A stretch of DNA of 64,000 bases from JAICMB01 sp963802915 (GCA_963802915.1 CAWDKQ010000008.1:186001-250000); one strand, 5' to 3'. Positions 40,000 through 49,045 are shown, counted from the stretch's first letter. The notes: generated by a model from the sequence alone, not told the origin. Translations and numbers: made by a program.

Positions 40000-41610
40000 G
40001 TGAGCAACGTCTTGAACGAGAAAAAGAAGCAAGAAGTCATCGCGTTGGGGCGGCTGGGATGGTCGCTGCGGCGCATCGAAAAAGAAACCGGTGTCCGGCG
40101 TGAAACTGCGGCCGGATATCTAAGAACAGCCGCCATTGCGGTTCGGCCGCCCGGCGGATGGGGCAAACGAGCGGCGCAAGACTCAAAACCGGCCAATGGC
40201 GTGACCACCGACTCTGGCGGCCCAAAACCGGCCAATGAGGTGATCCCCGACTCTGGCGCCGATCCTCCGACGCAAACCACGACGGCAAGTACCAGCGAGC
40301 CCTATCGCGAACTCATCCAGCATGCGCTGAGCCAAGGTCGCAACGCCAAGGGGATCTGGCAGGATCTGGTTGACGACCACGGCTTTACCGGCGGATATCA
40401 GAGCGTCAAACGCTTCATCAACAAGCTCCATGGCTCGCCGGAAAAACAACCCTGCGCCGTCATCGTCACGGCGCCCGGCGAAGAAGCGCAGGTCGACTAC
40501 GGCGAAGGCCCCATGGTTCGCGATCCCCAATCCGGCCGTTACCGCCGCACCCGCTTGTTTGTGTTGACGCTCGGCTATAGCCGCAAGTGTGTCCGGCTGA
40601 TCGTCTTCAGTTCCAGCACGCGAACCTGGGCCGAGTTGCACGAGACGGCGTTTGCCCGAATCGGCGGCGTGCCACGCGTTCTCATCCTCGACAATCTGCG
40701 CGAAGGTGTGTTGAAGCCGGACATCTACGATCCCACCATCAACCCGCTCTATCGCGACATGCTGGCGCATTACCACGCCGTGGCGCTGCCCTGCCGCATC
40801 AAAGATCCGGATCGCAAAGGCAAGGTCGAGTCCAGCGTTGGTCATGCGCAGAAGACACCGCTAAAAGGAAAGCGCTTCGAAACCATCGAAGAAGCGCAAA
40901 GCTACCTGGATCGATGGGAGGAACATTGGGCCGACACCCGCATTCATGGCACTACCAAACGCCAGGTTGCGGCGATGTTCTCAGAAGAGAAACCTGCGCT
41001 GTTGCCGCTTCCCGTCGAGCCATTCCGCTATTACCAATACGGTGAACGCGCGGTGCACATGGATGGCTGCGTCGAAGTGGAAGCCGCCTACTATAGCGCC
41101 CCGCCTGGCTGGATTGGGAGACGAGTCAACGTGCAGTGGAATCGACGGCACGTGCGCTTGCTCGATCCCAAGACCGGCCAACTGCTGCGCGAACACTTGC
41201 ATCAACCTCGCGGCGCACATCGCATTCTTGCTGAAGACCGCCACAAGAAGACGCCGTTCACCACACAACAACTGCTCCGGCGCGCCGAGAATGCCAGCGA
41301 TTCTATCGGCGTGCTCGCAAAAACGATGTATGCGCAGAAAGGACAGCCCGCCGTGCGCCGCATTCAAGGGGTTCTCTCTCTCGCCAAGAAATACGGCGCC
41401 GCGGCAGTGGACGATGCTTGTTCGGCCGCGCTTTCCTTCGAAGTCTACGAATACCATTTCGTCCGCCGCTATCTCGAACGCAAAGGACCAGCGCCACTCT
41501 CGCTACGGCAGGTCGATCCGTTGATTCGCCAACTCACGCTGTATCGCGACGTCATCGAACAGCGAACTCAATCGCAGTCTGAAACCAACCTGGAGGGAAA
41601 TCCGGAATGA
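40000..41610 (+). CDS. istA: IS21-family transposase IstA
   Basis: 536 residues from GTG 40000. A helix-turn-helix (IALGRLGWSLRRIEKETGVRRETAAGYLR) is followed by a linker and an RNase H-type rve domain with the three acidic residues in place: QVDYGE, RVLILDNLREGV and GKVESSVGHAQ. The C-terminal DNA-binding region is present, so the enzyme looks functional. Between the two domains is a 13-residue tandem duplication (KPANGVTTDSGGP and KPANEVIPDSGAD) encoded by DNA that contains the element's own terminal motif AAAACCGGCCAATG. It overlaps istB by 4 bases. Confidence 0.95.
   Translation: MSNVLNEKKKQEVIALGRLGWSLRRIEKETGVRRETAAGYLRTAAIAVRPPGGWGKRAAQDSKPANGVTTDSGGPKPANEVIPDSGADPPTQTTTASTSEPYRELIQHALSQGRNAKGIWQDLVDDHGFTGGYQSVKRFINKLHGSPEKQPCAVIVTAPGEEAQVDYGEGPMVRDPQSGRYRRTRLFVLTLGYSRKCVRLIVFSSSTRTWAELHETAFARIGGVPRVLILDNLREGVLKPDIYDPTINPLYRDMLAHYHAVALPCRIKDPDRKGKVESSVGHAQKTPLKGKRFETIEEAQSYLDRWEEHWADTRIHGTTKRQVAAMFSEEKPALLPLPVEPFRYYQYGERAVHMDGCVEVEAAYYSAPPGWIGRRVNVQWNRRHVRLLDPKTGQLLREHLHQPRGAHRILAEDRHKKTPFTTQQLLRRAENASDSIGVLAKTMYAQKGQPAVRRIQGVLSLAKKYGAAAVDDACSAALSFEVYEYHFVRRYLERKGPAPLSLRQVDPLIRQLTLYRDVIEQRTQSQSETNLEGNPE
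40184..40259 (+). repeat. 39-base tandem duplication in istA carrying the terminal-repeat motif
   Basis: CAAAACCGGCCAATG occurs at 40184-40198 and again at 40223-40237, each followed by GTGA and then ACTCTGGCG. The second copy continues AGGTGATCCCC, closely matching the ends of the element. Spacing is 39 bases, a multiple of three, so the istA frame is preserved. Confidence 0.85.
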
Positions 41611-42353
41611 ATCTGATTGAACTACAACGCGCACTCGGCCAGCTCCGTTTAGGCGGCATGGCTGCCGTGCTCGAAACCCGTCTCAAGCAAGCACAGGCGG
41701 AAGCGATGCCGCCGCTGGATCTGATCTCGTGCCTGATCTCGGATGAACTCACGCGCCGTTCCGACCGCCTGCTGGATCGCCGCCGCAAGCAAGCCGGCTT
41801 TCGAGACGCCCACAAAACTCTAGACAACTTCGACTTCACTTTTAATCCCAAGATGAATCGTAGTCTCGTTTTTGATCTCGCGACCGGCGCTTTCATTACA
41901 CGCCGCGAAGATGCGCTCTTCCTCGGTCCCGGCGGCACTGGCAAGAGTCATCTTGCGCAAGCCATCGGCCACGCTGCCATTCAACAAGGCCACCGCGTGC
42001 TGTATCGCGAAACACACCTGCTGCTCGAAGAACTCGCCGACGCCGTTGTGGACGGTACGCGCAAGCAGTACATGGAGTCGATTGCATCGGTCCCGCTGCT
42101 CATTGTCGACGACTTCGGCATGCGCAAACTTCCGCATACCGCCGCCGAGGATTTGCTAGAAATCGTGATGCGGCGTTATGAGCGTGCCAGCACGCTTCTC
42201 ACATCGAATCGGCCCGTAGAAGACTGGGGCAAACTGCTCGGCGACAATGCCGCTGTCAGTTCCATGCTCGACCGCCTGCTGCATCACGGACACGTGCTGA
42301 AGTGCGGGCCGCGCAGTTGGCGCACCAAGACTGCGTTGCCGGCTGCGGAGTGA
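41607..42353 (+). CDS. istB: IS21-family ATP-binding helper protein IstB
   Basis: 248 residues. DnaC/DnaA-like AAA+ ATPase with Walker A GPGGTGKSHLAQA and Walker B LLIVDDFGMRKLPHTAAEDLLEIV, then sensor-like STLLTSNRPVEDWGKLLGD and a C-terminal arginine-containing region (MLDRLLHHGHVLKCGPRSWR). IstB oligomerises on DNA and activates IstA for target capture. The start overlaps the istA stop (ATGA), the usual coupled arrangement. It looks intact. Confidence 0.96.
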   Translation: MNLIELQRALGQLRLGGMAAVLETRLKQAQAEAMPPLDLISCLISDELTRRSDRLLDRRRKQAGFRDAHKTLDNFDFTFNPKMNRSLVFDLATGAFITRREDALFLGPGGTGKSHLAQAIGHAAIQQGHRVLYRETHLLLEELADAVVDGTRKQYMESIASVPLLIVDDFGMRKLPHTAAEDLLEIVMRRYERASTLLTSNRPVEDWGKLLGDNAAVSSMLDRLLHHGHVLKCGPRSWRTKTALPAAE

Positions 42354-42630
42354 TCTCAGATGAGAACTCAAGAAATAAGGAAGGAGGCTTCTTTACTGCG
42401 AGGACTCTGCCCTCGCGCTCCCGGGATTTATCGCTTTCGCGCCAGAATGGCTCAAAAGCCTGGCGGGCGACTCGGACGCCGCCCAGCCATTCCAGCCTCT
42501 GGGTCGGCGCTCGGGTCGCATCCCTGCGGTGCCCTGTCTTCCGCCCAGGTATTCGTTAGTATATGTCCGGTCATTCCCGCTGCGGAAAACCCGTTGTCAC
42601 TGGCTGTCCGGACAAGGTATAAATGAGCTT

Positions 42631-42699
42631 GTCCTGACTCAGTTCCATTGGCCGGTTTTGAAGTGATCCTCATTGGCCGGTTTTGAGGTGATCCCCGAG
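42631..42699 (-). repeat. Right terminal inverted repeat of the IS21 element
   Basis: On the minus strand it reads CTCGGGGATCACCTC, then AAAACCGGCCAATGAGGATC, a second AAAACCGGCCAATGG, and ACTGAGTCAGGAC, matching the left end. It marks the end of the element. Confidence 0.88.
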
Positions 42700-43338
42700 G
42701 AGCTGCGAACATGGGTAATAGGCGCCGTTTAGACCATCCAGCTGCCGCGCCCACACGACGCATCCGTGCAGTGACTATGGTCTAGCGTCACTGCCATAAG
42801 CGAGTGAGCCGATAAGGCGGGAAAGCTATTATTGCGTTCAAGAGAATCTTTGAGATTTTTCGACCCGTATAAGCCCATACGAACCAGAGTTTTACAGCGA
42901 ACTCGGCCCTTATCGCACTTGGGCAACTGTTGCGTCCGCCGCTTACAATGAAATAGAGATCAGCGAATCAGAGTTCAATCGCCCCTCGCCCCCAGAAGTC
43001 AAAGATAGCCACTGCGGAGGCAGACCCTCGGTTCCAGCTTCCCCAAGGCCGTCCCAAAACTCATAAACATATTGAAATCAATCACGTAGCGCGGTGTGTC
43101 CCGCCTTCGATATGCGAACGAAAAAGCCGACGCGCTCACACAACCGAATCCGCCTTCCCGAGCCCCAGCCGGGAGGAATCGAACTCGCCGCTCCGACACG
43201 CGCGTAAAGGGGCCGACAGGCACAATTGACACCCGGAACGGCCTCAAGGCGCCATCGTAATCGCCCACGGGCGCTACACTAGAAACGGTTCGACCGAACA
43301 AAAGCCGCCTCTTCTTCGTATCGGATTAAGGAACAACC
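42700..43338. other. Intergenic stretch right of the IS21 element, no gene recognised
   Basis: About 640 bases. Two frames of 65 and 100 codons on the minus strand are compositionally odd and have no ribosome site, so they are not called. A GTTCGATTC on the minus strand near 43165 recalls a tRNA T-loop, but its flanks do not pair. AAGGA at 43330 serves the next gene. Confidence 0.45.
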
Positions 43339-43764
43339 ATGCCAACTGCTACCTCACACATCGGCCAGATACATGCCTTGCTAGCTGCCAAGCGATATTC
43401 TGTCACCGAGTTAGGTGACGACGTTTTGAGAATCGAGGACGTCGACAGCGGCATCTCCATGCGCGCCGTCCTCCAGGGGGATATCCTTTATCTTTCGCTC
43501 GTTTGCCTCGTGGCGCCGCAATCCGCCATCACCGCGCCGATCATGCACAAGATGCTCGCCGCCGACAACGGCATCTCCACTTCGTACTTTCAGTTGTATG
43601 AAACGGGCGATGGGAACGCAGCCGTCACATTGAATAACTTCTGCAAATTGCAGGAAATGGGACCGGACGACGAGGACGACATCCTCTCCTGCGTCGGCTT
43701 CCTGCTCGCTGACGTCGTGCACGCGAAGCAACTGCTCGGCGGGGATCTCAGCGCGAAGGCATAA
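43339..43764 (+). CDS. YbjN-like small protein of the PspA cluster
   Basis: 141 acidic residues: IGQIHALLAAKRYSVTELGDDVLRIED, then GISMRAVLQGDILYLSLVCLVAPQSAI, SYFQLYETGDGNAAVTLNNFCKLQEMGPDDEDDILSCVGFLLADV. The alpha-beta pattern with a final acidic stretch and helix is that of YbjN/type III-chaperone-like proteins. It is soluble. It is followed after 20 bases by the PspA gene with the same strand, so it likely belongs to an envelope-stress operon. The family call is by fold-like pattern only. Confidence 0.6.
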   Translation: MPTATSHIGQIHALLAAKRYSVTELGDDVLRIEDVDSGISMRAVLQGDILYLSLVCLVAPQSAITAPIMHKMLAADNGISTSYFQLYETGDGNAAVTLNNFCKLQEMGPDDEDDILSCVGFLLADVVHAKQLLGGDLSAKA

Positions 43765-43784
43765 GGAACAAAAAGGGGAAATTC

Positions 43785-44522
43785 ATGGGATTCTTTTCGG
43801 ACATGTTCAATCGTACGGGCCGCGTTGCCCGCGGACAAGTGAATCAGGGAGTCAGCGCTCTGGAAGACGCCACCTTCGAAGCGACCGTTCGCCAGACCGT
43901 CGCCGACATGAAGACGGAGCTGAATAACGTCGTGCGCTCTTCCGCCATGGCGATGAGTAACTACAATCGCCTGGACGCCGAGTATCAGAAATATGTGAAG
44001 CAGTCGCAGGAGTGGAAGGATCGCGCCGGTCAGGCTCTCGACGCCGGCAACGAAGATCTCGCCAAGAAGGCGCTGGCGCGTAAAGCCGAGTCCGATAAGC
44101 AGGTGGCTTCGCTGCAAACGGCGGTGGAACAGGCTCGCACGGCCAGCGATTCACTCAAGAATCAGGTCGGCGAACTGAAGCACAAGATCGACGAAGGCGA
44201 ACGCACCGCAACAACTTTAGTGGCGCGCAAAAACGCCGCCATGGCGCAGCGCAAAGTATCCGAAGCCCTGGCCGGAGTCGGTAAAGCGGACAACGCTTTC
44301 GCGCAGCTCTCGCATTTCGAAGAGTCCGTAGCGAAGGAAGAAGCCACGGCGAAAGCTTTCGATCAGCTAGCCAGCGCGGGTAAGGATCCGGATCTGGAAG
44401 CCGAATTCGCTCAGTTGGGCGGGCACTCGGTAGACGCCGAGCTCGAAGCTTTGAAGCGCGAGCGTGCGCTGCCTAAGGTCCAGATCACCAAGGAACTGCC
44501 TCCCGCCAGCACGAGCGCATAA
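43785..44522 (+). CDS. pspA: PspA/IM30-family membrane-remodelling protein
   Basis: 245 residues with AAGGGGAAATTC before the ATG. The whole length is helical and heptad-rich, as in ESCRT-III-like PspA: N-terminal MGFFSDMFNRTGRVARGQVNQGVSALED amphipathic helix, a long coiled coil (NNVVRSSAMAMSNYNRLDAEYQKYVKQSQEWKDRAGQAL) and LAKKALARKAESDKQVASL. It binds and protects the inner membrane. In many bacteria PspA homologues are linked with DUF4178 proteins, as here with the next gene. Confidence 0.87.
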   Translation: MGFFSDMFNRTGRVARGQVNQGVSALEDATFEATVRQTVADMKTELNNVVRSSAMAMSNYNRLDAEYQKYVKQSQEWKDRAGQALDAGNEDLAKKALARKAESDKQVASLQTAVEQARTASDSLKNQVGELKHKIDEGERTATTLVARKNAAMAQRKVSEALAGVGKADNAFAQLSHFEESVAKEEATAKAFDQLASAGKDPDLEAEFAQLGGHSVDAELEALKRERALPKVQITKELPPASTSA

Positions 44523-44526
44523 ACAA

Positions 44527-45090
44527 ATGTTCTTCGATCGCAAACCGGCGCAAGGTCCGCAAGAGGACCTTGCGAATCTCAAGATTACCGATGCGCGCGT
44601 CGGCGACACAATTTCGGTCACCGGCGCCGCCGAGGATTTTAGCGACGTCGACTTCACGGTGGACCGCAACGACCAATACGAAGCCGGGAGCCGTCGCTGG
44701 AACGAACTGAGCGGCCCCTGGCGCGATCGGCGCGTCGCGCTCGAGGTTCACAACGATTCTACGTTGCAGGTTCTCGGAAATTTCGACGGCCGCAGCCTCA
44801 CGCTCGACGAACTCGGTGTCAGCGAAGACGATCTTGGCGAAATGGATCAGCGCCAGAATCAAGCCGATTTCTTCGACTGGGACAGTAAATTCTGGCTCTA
44901 TCGATCGAGTCGTGAAGAAGGCGTGTTCACCGCCGGAAACGCGACCGGCCGCGGCTTCTATTGCTGGACGTTTCAGGAACAGGATGGCAAACGCTTCCTG
45001 AGTATCCGCAAGTTTGAAGGCGAACCCTTCGCCGCCACCATCTGGAATAAGATCGAGCCCACGGACATCACCGTTCTGCGAGGTTCCTAA
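44527..45090 (+). CDS. DUF4178-family protein
   Basis: 187 residues from ATG 44527, four bases after the pspA stop. The DUF4178 features are LKITDARVGDTISVTGAAEDFSDVDFTVDRNDQYEAGSRRWNEL and SKFWLYRSSREEGVF, GRGFYCWTFQEQDGKRFLSIRKFEGEPFAATIW. It is a soluble beta-rich domain of unknown function that commonly accompanies PspA/YjfJ-type genes. The stop is directly followed by the ATG of the lipoprotein gene (TAAATG), so translation is coupled. Confidence 0.82.
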   Translation: MFFDRKPAQGPQEDLANLKITDARVGDTISVTGAAEDFSDVDFTVDRNDQYEAGSRRWNELSGPWRDRRVALEVHNDSTLQVLGNFDGRSLTLDELGVSEDDLGEMDQRQNQADFFDWDSKFWLYRSSREEGVFTAGNATGRGFYCWTFQEQDGKRFLSIRKFEGEPFAATIWNKIEPTDITVLRGS

Positions 45091-46623
45091 ATGCAAGCGC
45101 GTATGCGCAATCTCGTTCTTTTGGGATTCGTGCTTCTTGCGGGCTGCGGCGCACGTCTGCCGCGTTCGCTTCGCACTGAGATCCGGTCCGAAAACGAAAA
45201 ACTCCAATCCGCCGACCGCGAATTGCAGCGCTCCGAGAAAACCCTCCGGGACGATTTGGCATCCGCGCCCGATCTGTTCCAGGGTACGAGCGTTGGCAAC
45301 GACTGGCAGGCGCGCTTGCGCTCCGCCCGCGAAAAACTAGATGACGCGAAGAGCGAAGGCCGCGAGATGGACCGGCTCGCCCGTGAAGACCGCGCCGATT
45401 CGCAACATCGTATTGAATGGCTATTGACCGGAGAGCGCAAAGAGCGCGAATCGGCCGTAACCGATGCTGATTCCGTGGTGGCATCGGCAGAAAAATGGCT
45501 CAGCTTCCGCCGCAATCTGGCTTCTTCCGTCGATGGCATGAAGCGGGAAGAAGACGCCATCAAAGCCGTCGATCTCACGCCTGCCGTCAAAGCGATCGAG
45601 AAAGCCGACCAGGATTGGCCTGCGAAAAAGTCCGCGCTCGATAGCCGTCTGGCGCTGCTACAAGCGATGCCGCAAACCGCCGCGGCGAAATGGCAGGAGA
45701 CCGAAACCGCTCGCAAAGATGCACTCGCAGGCAAAGCGAGCGCGGCCGAAATCGCGACGCTGATTCAGGCCGACGACGTCCTCTCGCAAACCGCCCGCGA
45801 CCTTCCTCAGAAGGCGGACGAACTCCGTTCGCAGGTCGGCCAGCTCTACGATGCCTGGGACAAAATCCTGACCGATCTCGACGTCTCGCATGAAGGGCCG
45901 GAAACGGTCTACCGCGAGAAAGTCAAAACCGTTCGAACGCATTATACGGACGTAGCGGACAAGAAGACCGAGGTCTCCAGCGACGAGAACTGGACGGATG
46001 TTCCCGAGCCCTCTTACCAGGCTGTCGAAAACGATCTCGGCATGGCCATCGCGCACAAAGACGCCGGCGTCTTCGATTCCGAAGCGCAGAACGTGCCGCA
46101 GCCCGCTGGGTTCGCCTACATCGCTCCGCCATCGGAAGGCCGCAATCAGTACGGTTATTGGGACAACAGCGGCGGCCATGGCGTCTGGACATGGCTCCCC
46201 GAATACCTCATCATGCGGGAGCTGTTCTGGGGTCATGATTATCACCCCATAATCGTCAACGACTATTACGGCTATCGCACCGCCAGATCCTACGGCCGCA
46301 CTTACTACGGACAGGAAACGCCTGCCGCGCCGCCGAAGTATGGAAGCCATGGCACGTTCACGCAGAACCGCTATGCCAGCAGCCGATACATCCAGTCCGG
46401 CGGATTCCGTGGATCGGGATACGCGTCGCATCCCGGCGGACCGGCGGTCTCGCGTCCTAGTTGGACGCCGTCGGCACCATCTGGTGAACCAAGCATCGGC
46501 AAACGCTTCGGCGGGGGTGAGTCTTCCGGTCACCGTTTCGGAATTGGCTCCGGCCCTTCTTCAGGGAAAAGATTCGGATCGCCTATGCGGAGTCCGGGAC
46601 GCAGTTTTGGGCGTCGGCGTTAA
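45091..46623 (+). CDS. Coiled-coil lipoprotein, last gene of the PspA cluster
   Basis: 510 residues. Lipoprotein signal LLGFVLLAGC near residue 19 (ATG 45091 or 45103). The middle is a long coiled coil (IRSENEKLQSADRELQRSEKTLRDDL, LRSAREKLDDAKSEGREMDRLAREDRAD), and the last 170 residues are a low-complexity Gly/Ser/Tyr region (YGYWDNSGGHGVWTWLPEYLIM, DYYGYRTARSYGRTYYG, GKRF repeats near the end). It likely bridges the envelope. GKRFG appears several times with an Arg-rich C-terminus. It overlaps the convergent trmFO end by 41 bases. Confidence 0.75.
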   Translation: MQARMRNLVLLGFVLLAGCGARLPRSLRTEIRSENEKLQSADRELQRSEKTLRDDLASAPDLFQGTSVGNDWQARLRSAREKLDDAKSEGREMDRLAREDRADSQHRIEWLLTGERKERESAVTDADSVVASAEKWLSFRRNLASSVDGMKREEDAIKAVDLTPAVKAIEKADQDWPAKKSALDSRLALLQAMPQTAAAKWQETETARKDALAGKASAAEIATLIQADDVLSQTARDLPQKADELRSQVGQLYDAWDKILTDLDVSHEGPETVYREKVKTVRTHYTDVADKKTEVSSDENWTDVPEPSYQAVENDLGMAIAHKDAGVFDSEAQNVPQPAGFAYIAPPSEGRNQYGYWDNSGGHGVWTWLPEYLIMRELFWGHDYHPIIVNDYYGYRTARSYGRTYYGQETPAAPPKYGSHGTFTQNRYASSRYIQSGGFRGSGYASHPGGPAVSRPSWTPSAPSGEPSIGKRFGGGESSGHRFGIGSGPSSGKRFGSPMRSPGRSFGRRR

Positions 46624-47944
46624 CGCGATAAGCTTCTAAAGCCTCGAGTGCCCGCCGGCATACTTCCGTATGTCGAGCTCGTTTGTCGCGGCGGAATTTC
46701 TGACGAGTTTCCTCATCGAGAGCGGGCAGCAGATCGAAAGTGATATTCGCGGGCTGGTAATCCGAAGGATCCGCGCCGGAGACGTAAGCGCATAAAGATC
46801 CGAGCGCCGTCTCGCGTGGAAAAGCACGAATCGGCTCTCCCGCAGCCAGCGCAGCTGCATGGCGGCCGGTCATCAAACCGGTCGCGATGGACTCCACATA
46901 CCCTTCCACTCCCGAAATCTGTCCCGCGAAAAAAACGTCGGGCCGAGATCGCAACTGCAGCGTCGGAGTCAGCAGCGCCGGACCGTTGATATAGGTGTTG
47001 CGATGCATCTGCCCATGCCGCAAAAACTCGGCATTCTGCAAACCCGGAATCATTCGGAAGATCCGCGTCTGATCTCCAAACCGCATGTGATTCTGAAATC
47101 CGACCAGGTTGTAGCTTCCCGCCCTCGCGTCCTCCTGCCGGAGTTGGACCACGGCATACGGCCGCCGTCCCGTTCGCGGATCGACCAACCCCATCGGCTT
47201 CATGGGACCGAAGCGCAGAGTTTCGCGGCCGCGCCTTGCAATCTCCTCAATCGGCAAGCACGCCTCGAAAAAGGGCGTCCGGTCCTCTGAAATATGAGCC
47301 GGAACGGCGTCGCCCGAAAGCAGCGCGTCCAGGAATCTCTCGTACTGCTCCTTATCGAACGGGCAATTGACATAATCGTCGCTGCCGTCGAGCGACTTGC
47401 CGTATCTGGACGCGCGAAACGCGATCGACATGTCGATGCTCTCGGCATCCACAATAGGACTAATGCTGTCGTAGAAAAACAGCCTCTCGGCCCCCGTTAA
47501 TCGCGAGATCTCGGAGGCAAGGGCGTCGCTGGTAAGTGGACCGGTCGCGATGATCGTAATAGCGCCGTCGGGGATATGGGTCACCTCTTCGCGGCGCAGT
47601 TCGATCAGCGGTTCGTCGTCGATCGCGCGAGAAATTTCGGCCGAGAAAACCTGGCGATCCACGGTCAGCGCATGCCCGCCCGGAACTCGCGCCCGCTGCG
47701 CGGCATCGAGGAGGAAACTCCCGAGCCGGCGCAGTTCTTCCTTTAAAAGCCAGGGAGCGCTGTTCTCCTGCTCGGTCTTCAGCGAATTGCTGCAGACGAG
47801 TTCCGCGAGGTGATCCGTCTGGTGCGCTTCGGTCGACCGGAGCGGCCGCATCTCATAAAGGATGGAGGGAAATCCGGCGCGGGCGATCTGCCAGGCCGCC
47901 TCGCATCCTGCCAGTCCGCCGCCGATTACATGAATGGGAACCAC
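46583..47944 (-). CDS. trmFO: Folate/FAD-dependent tRNA uridine-54 methyltransferase TrmFO
   Basis: 453 residues from GTG 47944 (overlapping the previous stop). The FAD motif IHVIGGGLAGCEAAWQIARAGF opens the protein, followed by LYEMRPLRSTEAHQTDHLAELVCSNSLKTE, the family signature, and VDRQVFSAEISRAI. The C-terminal half has the usual ALGSLCAYVSGADPSDYQPANITFDLLP. The enzyme makes ribothymidine at position 54 in tRNA, using methylene-tetrahydrofolate, and is found in Gram-positives, Acidobacteria and others. Convergent with and overlapping the lipoprotein gene. Confidence 0.96.
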   Translation of the reverse strand: MVPIHVIGGGLAGCEAAWQIARAGFPSILYEMRPLRSTEAHQTDHLAELVCSNSLKTEQENSAPWLLKEELRRLGSFLLDAAQRARVPGGHALTVDRQVFSAEISRAIDDEPLIELRREEVTHIPDGAITIIATGPLTSDALASEISRLTGAERLFFYDSISPIVDAESIDMSIAFRASRYGKSLDGSDDYVNCPFDKEQYERFLDALLSGDAVPAHISEDRTPFFEACLPIEEIARRGRETLRFGPMKPMGLVDPRTGRRPYAVVQLRQEDARAGSYNLVGFQNHMRFGDQTRIFRMIPGLQNAEFLRHGQMHRNTYINGPALLTPTLQLRSRPDVFFAGQISGVEGYVESIATGLMTGRHAAALAAGEPIRAFPRETALGSLCAYVSGADPSDYQPANITFDLLPALDEETRQKFRRDKRARHTEVCRRALEALEAYRVNADAQNCVPDSA

Positions 47945-48516
47945 TAATTTTCAGGATAGCGTGCGACCAGTACCAGGGCCGCCGCTCCAAATGCCGCCGA
48001 AACAATATAGAGCCAACTTGTCAGGACGCGATAGCTGAGTGAAAACGTCGTATAGCGATCCACTAAGAAAAACGCCACGATGATGATCAGGAAGGCGGTC
48101 CGAAAAACCGCGATCGCCCTTCCGGCGGAGAACTTACGTGTCAGAAAAGCTCCCAGCGCGGTCACTGCGGCGGATGCAGTGAAGCCGAGACATTCCGCCG
48201 CGACTAGAAAGTTAGCGCGGGGTATCAACGGCTGGATGTGTCGATTGGTCAGGTTTACGATCAGCAGGGCCAGCGCCAGCAACAGCGCGGAGAAGGCCCA
48301 GGACAGGAGCCAAACGCGCGCCATCTTGCGCAAACCGCTGCCCTCTTCGTCCGATGAAAACGCATCGGTTGCCGTGGGACCCGCAAAAACCGCGGCCAGG
48401 CAGGCGTACGCGACGATCAGCCTTCGATCCAGAAAGCCGTAGCCTTTGTAATACGGGACGAGCACGCCGAAGGCTGCGGCGATGGCGAGGATGATTAGGA
48501 GTTGCCGTGTCGGCAT
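47944..48516 (-). CDS. Membrane protein with about six helices, unknown function
   Basis: 190 residues from ATG 48516 (a GTG three bases upstream is also possible). Hydrophobic segments: LLIILAIAAAFGVLVPYY, LIVAYACLAAVFAGPTAT, VWLLSWAFSALLLALALLIVNL, NFLVAAECLGFTASAAVTALGAFL, AFLIIIVAFFLVD and LTSWLYIVSAAFGAAALVLVA. There is no motif that points to a transporter or enzyme. It overlaps the trmFO start by one base (TAGTG), so it is probably cotranscribed with trmFO. Confidence 0.7.
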   Translation of the reverse strand: MPTRQLLIILAIAAAFGVLVPYYKGYGFLDRRLIVAYACLAAVFAGPTATDAFSSDEEGSGLRKMARVWLLSWAFSALLLALALLIVNLTNRHIQPLIPRANFLVAAECLGFTASAAVTALGAFLTRKFSAGRAIAVFRTAFLIIIVAFFLVDRYTTFSLSYRVLTSWLYIVSAAFGAAALVLVARYPEN

Positions 48517-48661
48517 CACGTTTATCGTACCGTTGCACGACCAACGTCATGGTACTGGCGAATTGTCTAAGGTGGTTGGTCGCCTTACTTTGAGAATAGG
48601 CGTTTTTCTGAGGTTGTGGGCGGCTAAACATTTGCGTTTTCAAGGCCGATAACACAAATGT

Positions 48662-49045
48662 ATGCTGAACAGGCGCGTGGAACCTCGGCTGCTATGTGCC
48701 GACATGGTTGATGTCTGCTGGAAGGACAAGGGCGGTCGAGCCAAAAGAAGTGTTGCAAACCTGGAAGACATCTCGCTGTCGGGAGCCTGTCTGCAAGTCG
48801 ATATTGCGATTCCTCTGCAAACTCCAATTCGCATCACGCATGCGAAGGGTCAATTAGCCGGTATCGTCAAGTACTGCGTATTCCGTGAAATCGGCTATTT
48901 TTTAGGCATCGAGTTCGATCCCGATTCCCGCTGGTCTCTGCGCCAGTATCGCCCGCAACATTTGCTGGACCCCCGGCGTCTGGTCCTGCGCAGCATCAGT
49001 CGTGTGGTACGGTCCTCGACGCCTCCGTCCGATTTGATTCATTAA
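48662..49045 (+). CDS. PilZ-domain protein
   Basis: 127 residues. The PilZ c-di-GMP-binding elements are visible: an RxxxR-type motif (NRRVEPR, residues 3-9) and D-x-S-x-x-G (DISLSGACLQ, near 40), followed by beta strands (TPIRITHAKGQLAGIVKYCVFREIGYFLGIEF). A single PilZ domain with a short C-terminal tail, no other domain. It may respond to c-di-GMP. Convergent with the thioredoxin-like gene, overlapping its end by 50 bases. Confidence 0.85.
   Translation: MLNRRVEPRLLCADMVDVCWKDKGGRAKRSVANLEDISLSGACLQVDIAIPLQTPIRITHAKGQLAGIVKYCVFREIGYFLGIEFDPDSRWSLRQYRPQHLLDPRRLVLRSISRVVRSSTPPSDLIH

Larger units (their letters stand above)
39900..42699 (+). mobile_element. IS21-family insertion sequence, structurally complete
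   Basis: Inverted ends of about 69 bases (39900-39969 and 42631-42699) flank istA and istB. Both ends begin CTCGGGGATCACC and finish CTGAGTCAGGAC, each holding two copies of a unit like GGATCACCTGAAAACCGGCC followed by AATG. Both genes look intact, including the DDE residues, so the element may be active. No clear target duplication was found at the borders. About 275 bases between istB and the right end carry no recognisable gene. Confidence 0.92.

Noticed and set aside
39790..40032. 80-codon minus-strand frame across the left IS end
   Set aside because: It crosses the terminal repeat and the istA start; it is a by-product of the inverted repeats.
42302..42626. Two overlapping 85-88 codon frames between istB and the right IS end
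   Set aside because: One begins inside istB; both have low-complexity composition, no ribosome site and no family; treated as non-coding IS sequence.
43140..43200. tRNA-like GTTCGATTC on the minus strand
   Set aside because: The sequence flanking the loop does not form a T-stem, and no acceptor, D or anticodon arms could be found.
42999..43301. 100-codon minus-strand frame right of the IS21 element
   Set aside because: No ribosome site, irregular composition and no domain; it does not look like a protein of this genome.
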